The notes beneath the pieces are model-generated. The model made no database searches. It had not been told where the DNA came from and saw only the letters and a program-made list of their open reading frames with translations. From positions 248,001-312,000 of the forward strand of contig JANOQN010000068.1 in assembly GCA_031422315.1 (NCBI GenBank): DNA of 64,000 nucleotides, given 5' to 3'. The stretch comes from JANNYA01 sp031422315 (lineage in GTDB: Bacteria; Pseudomonadota; Gammaproteobacteria; Xanthomonadales; SZUA-5). This document shows positions 36,536 to 43,744 of this stretch, piece after piece; the stretch's first letter is position 1, and every line of letters starts with the position of its first letter. The position numbers were made by a program, and so were the translations under genes.

Positions 36536-36772
36536 GATCCCGCATGGGATCGCACAATGGTAGCCGGTGTGTCGTAAGCGCGTAGCGCGGTAGACCACCG
36601 GAACCACGTGATGAGACGTATTTCGACCCCTTGCGGGTCGCACCCATAAACTTGCGGTGATGATCAGTGCGACCCCTGCCGGGGTCGTATTTTTTGCTCA
36701 CCCAATCCGGTGGTCTACGCCGCTTTGCGGCTGCGACGCACCGGCTACCCTTGTGCGATCCCTGGCGGGATC
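36536..36772. repeat. Large nested palindrome (REP/BIME-like)
   Basis: Outer arms of about 65 bases are inverted copies: GATCCCGCATGGGATCGCAC at 36536 pairs with the arm ending GTGCGATCCCTGGCGGGATC at 36772, and GTAGCCGGTG pairs with CACCGGCTAC. Inner hairpins are CGACCCCTTGCGGGTCG (36624-36640) and a GCGACCCC...GGGGTCG pair (36669-36686). The whole can fold into a multi-branched cruciform. No coding region is seen. Confidence 0.8.
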
Positions 36773-36868
36773 AGCTTATCGCCAATTTCGTCACTAAACG
36801 CGTAGCCCAGTCGTCATTGCGAGCTTGTAGTACGCAAAAGCGCATACTTTGTTGGGGCCATGAACCCT

Positions 36869-36935
36869 CGTCTCTGCGAGGAGCGAAGCGACTTGGCAGT
36901 CGCCACGAGATTGCTTCGCTGCGTTCGCAATGTCG
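36869..36935 (+). repeat. GTCATTGCGAG-type dispersed repeat, copy a
   Basis: The stretch CTGCGAGGAGCGAAGCGACT ... GAGATTGCTTCGCTGCGTTC then GCAATG is a known style of intergenic palindrome. Further copies lie at 36964-37026 and 38255-38322. Confidence 0.7.
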
Positions 36936-36967
36936 AAAAATCAATGACTTACGTAAGGGTTCATGGA

Positions 36968-37230
36968 GAGGCGCGTAGCGACGTGGCAGTCTCCACGAGA
37001 TTGCTTCACTTTGTTCGCAATGACGACTAGCCGCAAATTACTCACAATCATTGTCAGGATCGTCGTCTTCACTATTGCATTCGGCAGATGCGTCGCCGCC
37101 ATCATTTTCAGCCTCTTCGCCATTTGCTTCTTCTTCGGAGGCATCCTCTGAATTCTCCTCGGTCGCCGTGTCGTCAAAAGAATCATCGCTGACATCGCCA
37201 TCAAGTTCCGGGTTCGCTACTTCATCACTG
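36968..37230. repeat. Long direct repeat, left copy (with 38265-38527)
   Basis: A 263-base stretch recurs 1297 bases to the right with only about half a dozen differences by eye. It covers the GTCATTGCGAG element and the shared acidic C-terminal coding region of the two paralogues. Confidence 0.9.
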
Positions 37231-37667
37231 CTTTGCTCTTCTTGCTCACCTGACTCATCACTGCTTTCCTCTTCTTCCTCGCCTGAACTTATGTCCGCGT
37301 TTTCCAAGATTGCTTTCATTTCTTCGTCTACGGCGGCATCTGGCTCCGCTGTAGGTTCAGGGGTTTTCGGCTGCGGAGCGAGTTCACGCGCTGTGGGCGT
37401 TTGAACAGGTGCTGGGGCTTTGGCGGCTTCAGCCTGTTTACGGGCTTCTTCAGCCTGTTTGCGGGCTCGGGCTGCTTCAAACTGGACTACGTCATCATTG
37501 CTCGCCTTATCGAAAGGACCAGGGATAGGCTTGCATCCCAGGACGTGCTGATCACTAGGGATACACCTTGGTGCAAGGTGTTGGCCGCCGGCAAATACTG
37601 GCGCAGCGGCCACCGCAGCAAGAATCAGCACCGCTGCAAACACACGCAAATTCGGGTTCATTCTCAT
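37038..37667 (-). CDS. Small acidic secreted protein, duplicate A
   Basis: This protein of about 209 residues has a signal peptide (RVFAAVLILAAVAAAPVFA). The mature part has a Lys/Glu/Ala-rich helix (ARKQAEEARKQAEAAKA), a Pro-rich stretch and a highly acidic low-complexity tail ending ECNSEDDDPDNDCE. I use ATG 37667, with AGGTGG just upstream. Its last about 68 residues are nearly identical to the protein at 38335-39096. Unknown function; the acidic tail may bind calcium or other cations. Confidence 0.75.
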   Translation of the reverse strand: MRMNPNLRVFAAVLILAAVAAAPVFAGGQHLAPRCIPSDQHVLGCKPIPGPFDKASNDDVVQFEAARARKQAEEARKQAEAAKAPAPVQTPTARELAPQPKTPEPTAEPDAAVDEEMKAILENADISSGEEEEESSDESGEQEEQSSDEVANPELDGDVSDDSFDDTATEENSEDASEEEANGEEAENDGGDASAECNSEDDDPDNDCE

Positions 37668-37746
37668 CAAGCCACCTCGGGCATCTATTTTTTATGGACT
37701 TATTTGCCTAGGCAAAGCAGCTGCCGTTCGTTTCGAAGCCACGGAC
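37610..37746. repeat. Direct repeat of the 5' flank, left copy (with 39047-39175)
   Basis: The signal-peptide start and promoter-side sequence (including ATGGACTTATTTGCCTA and CTGCCGTTCGTTTCGAAGCC) recur upstream of the second acidic gene at 39047-39175. This supports duplication of the whole unit. Confidence 0.8.
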
Positions 37747-37812
37747 ACACGCCATCATGCGCTAGGGTGTTTCAGATCTTGATCCAGAGATTGGATCGCT
37801 GGATTTGTAGGA

Positions 37813-38160
37813 TCAACGCCCAGCTTTGATACTGATCTTCAAGCTCGTGCCGTCGTCGTCATCCACTTCGGTCCAGGAGTCGCCGACTTTTTTGCCCTTC
37901 GGGTAGTCCTCGCAAATGGCTTCGCCGTCTCCAACGTCGATGCAGACTTCTGTGCCCTTGAGCGACCAAGTGCCACTCACTTCTGCATCGCCAAGCTCGG
38001 CGCTAAATGTGCGGTCAGCATTGAAGAGATAACGCTCGACAGTGCCATCCGCTAGTTCCACAACCACGGTATTGCCGACCGCTTCTTCAATCGTGTCGGC
38101 GTTGGCAGCTGATGCAAACAGTGCGCTGCCAACTATCAATCCCCATACCAGCTTGTTCAT
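37813..38160 (-). CDS. Hypothetical small secreted protein
   Basis: This 115-residue protein starts at ATG 38160 (MNKLVWGLIVGSALFASAAN), with AGGAG 8 bases upstream. After the signal peptide comes a beta-rich domain (VVVELADGTVERYLFNADRT, GTWSLKGTEVCIDVGDGEAI) with two cysteines and an acidic DDDDG loop. It matches no family I recognise. A truncated copy of its 3' end lies at 36407-36490. It lies between the two acidic paralogues and all three are on the same strand. Confidence 0.75.
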   Translation of the reverse strand: MNKLVWGLIVGSALFASAANADTIEEAVGNTVVVELADGTVERYLFNADRTFSAELGDAEVSGTWSLKGTEVCIDVGDGEAICEDYPKGKKVGDSWTEVDDDDGTSLKISIKAGR

Positions 38161-38254
38161 CAGCCTAGCTCCTAAGTTGTATAACCAGATAATGCTGCGC
38201 CTCATCATTGCGAGACGGTAGTTTGTGAACAAAATTGGTAACCGAGAACACCTT

Positions 38255-38322
38255 TCGTCACTGCGAGGCGCGTAGCGACGTGGCAGTCTCGACGAGATTG
38301 CTTCACTTCGTTCGCAATGACG
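38255..38322 (+). repeat. GTCATTGCGAG-type dispersed repeat, copy c
   Basis: CGTCACTGCGAGGCGCGTAG ... TTCGTTCGCAATGACGA matches copies a and b. It is immediately downstream (in minus-strand terms) of the second acidic gene. A partial copy (TCATTGCGAGACGG) is at about 38204-38217. Confidence 0.7.
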
Positions 38323-38527
38323 AATAGCCGCAAATTACTCACAATCATTGTCAGGATCATCGTCTTCACTATTGCATTCGGCAGATGCGTCGCCGCCATC
38401 ATTTTCAGCCTCTTCGCCATTTGCTTCTTCTTCGGAGGCATCCTCTGAATTCTCCTCGGTCGCCGTGTCGTCAAAAGACTCATCGCTGACATCGCCATCG
38501 AGTTCCGGGTTCGCTACTTCATCACTG
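38265..38527. repeat. Long direct repeat, right copy (with 36968-37230)
   Basis: This is the partner of the left copy, nearly identical over 263 bases. The low divergence suggests a recent duplication or ongoing gene conversion. Confidence 0.9.
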
Positions 38528-39096
38528 GCTTCCGCTTCTTCCGCACTTGACTCATCACTGCTTTGCTCTTCTTCTTCTTCCTCGCTTAAGCTTGCAGCCA
38601 CATCGACATCCAAGTCTTCGTCATCGTCCGCGTCGGCGGCATTCGGTTGCGCTGTTGGTTCAGGGGTTTTCGGCGGCACAGCAAGTTCACGCGCTATGGG
38701 CGTTGGAGCAGGTTCTGGGGCCTTGGGGATTGGAGCAGGTGCTGGGGTCTTGGGGGGCACGACGGGTTCGGGGGCCTTAGGGTTTGCCACAGGTAGTGGC
38801 GGTTTAAGCGCATCTCTTCTGCGTGCAGCATTTTCGTTGCAATAACCATGTGAATCATTGCATTCTTTGGCGTCTGTGTGGCCCACTGCGCTAGCCCCTC
38901 TGCAACGCTGGAGGTATTCGTCAAGGCATTTCTTGATATCTTTCCTTTCACTTACATGTGCGCTGTCCACCATCTCGATAGCTTCACGTTGATCCTGGTT
39001 CAAACTACGCGAGTTATTACCTCCGAAGGCGACTGGCGCACCCATTACCGCTGCAAGAATCAGCACCCTTGCAAGCACACGTAAATTCAGGTTCAT
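38335..39096 (-). CDS. Small acidic secreted protein, duplicate B
   Basis: This protein of about 253 residues is a paralogue of the product at 37038-37667. It has a signal peptide (LARVLILAAVMGAPVAFG) and an N-terminal cysteine-containing domain (KKCLDEYLQRCRGA, KECNDSHGYCNE) absent in copy A. A PAP-rich repeat region follows (APAPIPKAPEPAPTPIA), then the acidic tail ending ECNSEDDDPDNDCE. Start is ATG 39096. The middle regions differ while the tails are almost identical. Function unknown. Confidence 0.75.
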   Translation of the reverse strand: MNLNLRVLARVLILAAVMGAPVAFGGNNSRSLNQDQREAIEMVDSAHVSERKDIKKCLDEYLQRCRGASAVGHTDAKECNDSHGYCNENAARRRDALKPPLPVANPKAPEPVVPPKTPAPAPIPKAPEPAPTPIARELAVPPKTPEPTAQPNAADADDDEDLDVDVAASLSEEEEEEQSSDESSAEEAEASDEVANPELDGDVSDESFDDTATEENSEDASEEEANGEEAENDGGDASAECNSEDDDPDNDCE

Positions 39097-39099
39097 CAA

Positions 39100-39429
39100 G
39101 CCACCTCGCGCATTTATTTTCTATGGACTTATTTGCCTAAGCAAAGCATCTGCCGTTCGTTTCGAAGCCACGGACCCAAAACAGCATGTGCTACCGGATA
39201 GCACGGCGCAAGCCTTCATCATCCGCTCACCCAACATTTTGCATCGCAGTACCGGTAGGCAAAATGGTATCGCTATCATGGGGGCACTACGCGCTGGAGC
39301 AATTGTTGGCCGAACCCTCCGCTTTGACAGTGCAGAGCGTGGCTGATCTATTTGGGGCCCCGCATCGCAAGACCCCAGCCGTGAGAACTTTTCTATTGAT
39401 TCGTTTGCCAAGGCAAGCAAACACGCAGG
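39100..39429. other. Gene-poor gap before lnt
   Basis: This stretch holds the right copy of the duplicated 5' flank (to 39175) and then no convincing gene. Short open frames on both strands here lack ribosome binding sites or recognisable domains. It presumably carries the promoters of lnt (plus) and the acidic gene (minus). Confidence 0.5.
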
Positions 39430-41028
39430 ATGCTGATGTTCCAACCTAGTCGCGAAACGCAGCTGTACTTACTGTCGGTGAGCAGTGCGCTCATGATGCT
39501 GTGGGCGATTCCGCCCCAGCGCCAAGGCTGGCTGGCCTGGATTGCGCTGGTGCCACTGCTGGCTGCCATTGCATCAGCTGCCACGCTGCGCCAAGCGTTT
39601 GCCGTCGGCTGGCTGTTCGGCACGCTGATGCTGGGGCTTAGTTGGAACTGGCTGCACACAGCCCTGCAACGCTTTGAGGGGCTTTCGCCGGCCTTGGCTT
39701 GGCCGCTATTTGCGCTGGTAATCGGGCAAGCGGCGCTGGCTTGGGCACTGTTTGCAAGCTCTCTTTGGCAGCTGCGCAAGGTTTGGCCCGATTGGCCCAT
39801 GGCCGTACAGGCGCCTATTTTGCTGACGTGCGCAGAATTTCTGATTCCTGGCCTGTTTCACTTCCATCTTGGTTTTACCCAGGCTGCGTATCCGTGGATC
39901 ACTCAGGTGGCAGATTTTAGCGGTGTGGTCGGCGTCAGCTTTTTGATCGCAATGTTCAACGGTTGCCTTTACGACGTTATCCATGCCCGCCTGCAAAGGC
40001 ACAAGGTGCCATGGCGCGCGCTAGTTCTAACTCTGACCGTGATGGCTGCGGCGCTTGGCTATTCTCACGTCAGAATCGGCCAGGTTGACCATGCGCGCCA
40101 GCTTTCGCCCAAGCTCAGAATTGGCGTGGTTCAAGGCAATATCAGCTTAGCTGATGCGAAAAATCCGGCTTTGACGACCGCGCAATTTGCACGGCATTTC
40201 CGTAAAAGTATGCAGTTGCAGCAACGCGGCGCGGAGCTGATCGTTTGGCCAGAAACTGCTTTTCCCTTTTTAGTGTCGCGCCACACTGCTGGGGCTGCGC
40301 GAGCTGACTTGCTGCAGCGGTTAACTGACACACTCGGCGTACCTTTGCTGGTTGGTGCCCATACGGTTGACGGCGACATCATTTCGAATGAAAGTTTTGC
40401 GTCCTACAACAGTGCACTGCTCGTTTCGCCGAACCTGTCAACGCGCGAAATCTATGACAAGCATTTGCTATTTCCAATGAGCGAGTACCTGCCGTTTTCT
40501 AGTGAGCTGCCTTGGCTAAAGGCGTGGTTTCCCGCACCACGCGTTTTGCCTGGCACAAGGCGCACCGTATTCAAGCTGGGCCCACATCGCATCGGCGCGG
40601 TGATTTGCCTGGAGGATCTGGACCCGGGCTTCGTGCGCGGGCTTGTGCCATTGCAGCCCAACCTGCTGGTGACACTTGGCAGCGACGCCCATTTTGGTGC
40701 CGACAGCGCCCCGCAGCAGCATTTGGCGATGGCGCAGTTCCGCAGCATTGAAATGCGCTTGGATACCGTGCGTGCGTTCTACCACGGCATCAGCGCCATC
40801 ATTGATGCCAACGGCCGCGTGCAGGTGCAAACACGCGCGGTCGACCCGGAAGCGCTACCCGGCGTGCGCGCTTTTGGGCTAACGGGGACTGTCGCCCTGC
40901 TCGATGGCCCGCGCTCGTTTTATGCCCGTTATGGCGATGTGTTTGCTTGGCTAAATCTATTGCTCGCTTTCGCATTGTTGGTGGTGCCGCCAGTGCTGGA
41001 TTGGATGCGACGGCGCGCTGGTCAGTGA
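39430..41028 (+). CDS. lnt: Apolipoprotein N-acyltransferase
   Basis: This 532-residue inner-membrane enzyme adds the third acyl chain to lipoproteins. Several hydrophobic segments occupy the first about 215 residues (for example AIPPQRQGWLAWIALVPLLA). The carbon-nitrogen hydrolase domain follows with catalytic Glu in IVWPETAFPF, Lys in IYDKHLLFPMSEYLPF and Cys in GAVICLEDLDPGF. A final membrane helix (AWLNLLLAFALLVVPPVL) completes it. It is separated from the ybeZY pair, with which it usually clusters. Lnt supports the many lipoproteins in this window. Confidence 0.94.
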   Translation: MLMFQPSRETQLYLLSVSSALMMLWAIPPQRQGWLAWIALVPLLAAIASAATLRQAFAVGWLFGTLMLGLSWNWLHTALQRFEGLSPALAWPLFALVIGQAALAWALFASSLWQLRKVWPDWPMAVQAPILLTCAEFLIPGLFHFHLGFTQAAYPWITQVADFSGVVGVSFLIAMFNGCLYDVIHARLQRHKVPWRALVLTLTVMAAALGYSHVRIGQVDHARQLSPKLRIGVVQGNISLADAKNPALTTAQFARHFRKSMQLQQRGAELIVWPETAFPFLVSRHTAGAARADLLQRLTDTLGVPLLVGAHTVDGDIISNESFASYNSALLVSPNLSTREIYDKHLLFPMSEYLPFSSELPWLKAWFPAPRVLPGTRRTVFKLGPHRIGAVICLEDLDPGFVRGLVPLQPNLLVTLGSDAHFGADSAPQQHLAMAQFRSIEMRLDTVRAFYHGISAIIDANGRVQVQTRAVDPEALPGVRAFGLTGTVALLDGPRSFYARYGDVFAWLNLLLAFALLVVPPVLDWMRRRAGQ

Positions 41029-41199
41029 TCCGCAGCTGACGGGCGAATCATTGAGCGTAATCGGGCGTTTAGGCTTAGCAATTGCGATTAGCCTTGCCAG
41101 TAGTGATTGCTTCGAGTTTAATCAGGCCGTGCAACGCGTAACGCGCTTGTAAACAAATGCTCCCTTACTTATTCGCTCTATTCAAATACCTGGTGATCT

Positions 41200-43683
41200 A
41201 TGCCTGAAGCCGTCGTCGTTGAACGATCTGCCACACTATTTAACTTGCTACAGCGCACACTTGACTCCGCACAGGTGCCGATTTCCAGGCACTTTGAGCG
41301 CTTTAGCGATGCAGTGACGGATTTAAATGAGCGGCTGGTTGATTTACGGCTGCCAGATTTATTGATTATCGGCATCCCTGAAAAAGAGCCTGCTGAATGC
41401 GAAACGCTGCTCAAAATGGTGAAGGATCTGCCCGCTGAAACGTTGCCGCTGTTGATTTTAAGCCATGCGCCGCTGCCCAAGTTAGATCGCTGGTTGGCGA
41501 ATCGCGGGCGTTCCATGCGATTGTTGTGGTCGCAATTTTGGCAGTTACCCGGCGCGATTGATGAGCTAGCGCCCGCCTTGATGTTTTCAGCGATTAAACA
41601 GCCCGACGACAAACCCGAAGCGGTTCGAATTTTACTGATCGACGATTCGGTGAGTGTTCGCAAAACCTATCAGCAGCTGCTAAGCGCGCAGGGTTTTGTG
41701 GTTGATTTGGCCGAAAGCATTCGCGAAGGCCTGCAAAAAATTAGGGTAGGGCGCTACGATTTAATCATCGTCGACTACTTTTTGCCCGATGGCACTGGCG
41801 ATGAGCTTGTCACTAAAGTTAAGGCCGACCCGGCGACCAAATCCGTTTCCATCGCGCTTATTACCGCGACTTATAAAGATGAAGTTATCCAGCGTGCACT
41901 CGATGCCGGCGCGATAGAATGCATGTTTAAAAACGAAGTGATTTCATTGACGCTTGCGCGTATCAAAGCGCTGGTGCGCAGCATTGAAGATCGCCGCCAA
42001 ATTGAGCAAGAGCGGCAGCGGCTACTCGGTATTTTGCGCAGTGTTGGCGATGGCGTTTACGGGCTAGACGACAAAGGCCGCGTGACTTTCATGAATCACA
42101 CCGGCTGCAAATTGCTCGGCATGAATGACGAGAGTGAAATTATCGGGCTATCCAGCACGGAGTTCACCCAAGAAGCCAAAGTCGAGAACACCAATTCACG
42201 CGTCGAAACCCTTTTTCGCACGCACGGTGGGCGTATGCTGCCGGTGGAATTGAGTGTAGTTGCGCTGATGGATGGCCCATCCAAACGCGGTTCGGTGGTG
42301 GTGTTTCGCGATATTTCCGAGCGCAAAAACGTCGAGCGTGTCCGCTATGAGTTAGAGCATGATCGGCTAACCGGTTTATGTAATCGGCGCAGTTTTATGG
42401 CGCGTCTGGTTGAATTCGTCTCAGCCCGAAAAACCGAGAACGGCTACGGCGCGGTGCTGATGATTGATATTGATCGCTACACGCAAGTGCTTGAAAATGC
42501 AGGCGAAGTCGCGGCGCAGCAGCTATTGGTGGATATCGGCCAGCGCCTGCAGGCCAGATTGCGTGATAACGATACGCTAGCCCGGCTTGAGCATGATCAG
42601 TTCGTGCTTAAGCTCGAAGGCATCCAGCTTGAGAACGTCTACACGATTGCCGATGGCCTGCGCGAAAATCTGCGTGATGCGCGCTATTTGAGCCATTCGG
42701 GGCAGAGTTTAGCAATCACAGTTTCAATTGGCGTGGCGATCATTTCCAAAGAAACGCCTTCTGCAGAATATGCATTGGAAAATGCGCGGCAGGCTTGCGG
42801 TCAGGCCAAACGGCGCGGGCAAAATCAAACGCAGATATTTGTTGTCGAAAGCGATGCCCGCATGGCGCGTGATTTAGAAGCCGGCTGGGCGACCCGCATC
42901 AAAGAAGCCATGGCGGAAGATCGGCTGATTTTACTTGCGCAGCCGATTGTGCCTATTGCCGATGTGCCGACCAACGTCGCGGAAGATAAGCTGCCCGCCT
43001 ATGTTTTACAGGCCGGTAAAAAATTAATATTCGAGATTTTAATTCGACTCGTAAATCGCGATGGTCAATTGGTAAGCCCCAGCGTATTTGTGCCGTTAGC
43101 CGAGCGCTTTAATCTCATGCCGAAAGTGGATTTATGGGTGATTGCTCGAGCGGTGCGATTTGCTTCCCGCTTGCCGGACGATATTCCGGTCTTTTTCGCG
43201 ATAAATTTGTCTAATCAAACGCTCATCGACCCCGAAGCACTCACGCATATCGAAAACACTTTCGCTAGCCACCGAGTTGCCGCCAAGCGCTTTATTTTTG
43301 AAGTATCCGAAACCGGCGAAATCGCCCAGCTGCACAATGCGCGCCGATTTATGATTCAACTCAAGCAATTGGGCGCAAGGTTCGCACTCGATGATTTTGG
43401 CTCCGGGCAAAATTCCATCAGCCACTTAAAATGGCTACCGATTGATTTAGTCAAAGTCAATGGAGAATTTGTTGCTAATAAATCTGGCGCTGAAGTTGAC
43501 CGCGCGATGGCGCTTTCCTTAACGCAAATGGCGCACTCGCTTAAACTCGGCGTGATTGCCGAGCGGGTTGATAGCCCAAAATCCATTACTTGGCTACGCG
43601 CCGCGAAAGTCGATTATATTCAAGGCAATGTACTGGGCGCGGCGACTAAACTTGAGGATATTGATTTTGATGCGTTGTTTTAG
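41200..43683 (+). CDS. REC-PAS-GGDEF-EAL c-di-GMP signalling protein
   Basis: This 827-residue protein starts with a divergent receiver-like segment (residues 1-130), then a good receiver domain: LLIDDSVSVRKTY, phosphoacceptor in IIVDYFLPDGTG, and ALITATYK. A PAS domain (ILRSVGDGVYGLDDKGRVTF, HTGCKLLG) follows, then a GGDEF-type domain whose signature is degenerate (ARLEHDQFVLK). The EAL domain keeps EIL, NLSNQTL, FEVSET, ALDDFGSG, DLVKVNG, AERVD and a QGN in place of QGY. It is likely a phosphodiesterase or effector; cyclase activity is unlikely. It is a single gene; no sensor kinase is adjacent. Confidence 0.9.
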   Translation: MPEAVVVERSATLFNLLQRTLDSAQVPISRHFERFSDAVTDLNERLVDLRLPDLLIIGIPEKEPAECETLLKMVKDLPAETLPLLILSHAPLPKLDRWLANRGRSMRLLWSQFWQLPGAIDELAPALMFSAIKQPDDKPEAVRILLIDDSVSVRKTYQQLLSAQGFVVDLAESIREGLQKIRVGRYDLIIVDYFLPDGTGDELVTKVKADPATKSVSIALITATYKDEVIQRALDAGAIECMFKNEVISLTLARIKALVRSIEDRRQIEQERQRLLGILRSVGDGVYGLDDKGRVTFMNHTGCKLLGMNDESEIIGLSSTEFTQEAKVENTNSRVETLFRTHGGRMLPVELSVVALMDGPSKRGSVVVFRDISERKNVERVRYELEHDRLTGLCNRRSFMARLVEFVSARKTENGYGAVLMIDIDRYTQVLENAGEVAAQQLLVDIGQRLQARLRDNDTLARLEHDQFVLKLEGIQLENVYTIADGLRENLRDARYLSHSGQSLAITVSIGVAIISKETPSAEYALENARQACGQAKRRGQNQTQIFVVESDARMARDLEAGWATRIKEAMAEDRLILLAQPIVPIADVPTNVAEDKLPAYVLQAGKKLIFEILIRLVNRDGQLVSPSVFVPLAERFNLMPKVDLWVIARAVRFASRLPDDIPVFFAINLSNQTLIDPEALTHIENTFASHRVAAKRFIFEVSETGEIAQLHNARRFMIQLKQLGARFALDDFGSGQNSISHLKWLPIDLVKVNGEFVANKSGAEVDRAMALSLTQMAHSLKLGVIAERVDSPKSITWLRAAKVDYIQGNVLGAATKLEDIDFDALF

Positions 43684-43744
43684 GAACCTGAATCCTTAAG
43701 TCTGTTTTTTTGCTATCTTGTCGAGCTGCATAGGCGGCCTTTGC

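Noticed and set aside
37051..37404. Plus-strand Ser-rich open frame (and the similar one at 38348-38845)
   Set aside because: They mirror the acidic Glu/Asp/Ser codons of the minus-strand genes; the minus frames have signal peptides and ribosome binding sites.
39186..39449. Plus-strand frame of 87 codons before lnt
   Set aside because: No ribosome binding site, no domain, overlaps the lnt start; probably chance.
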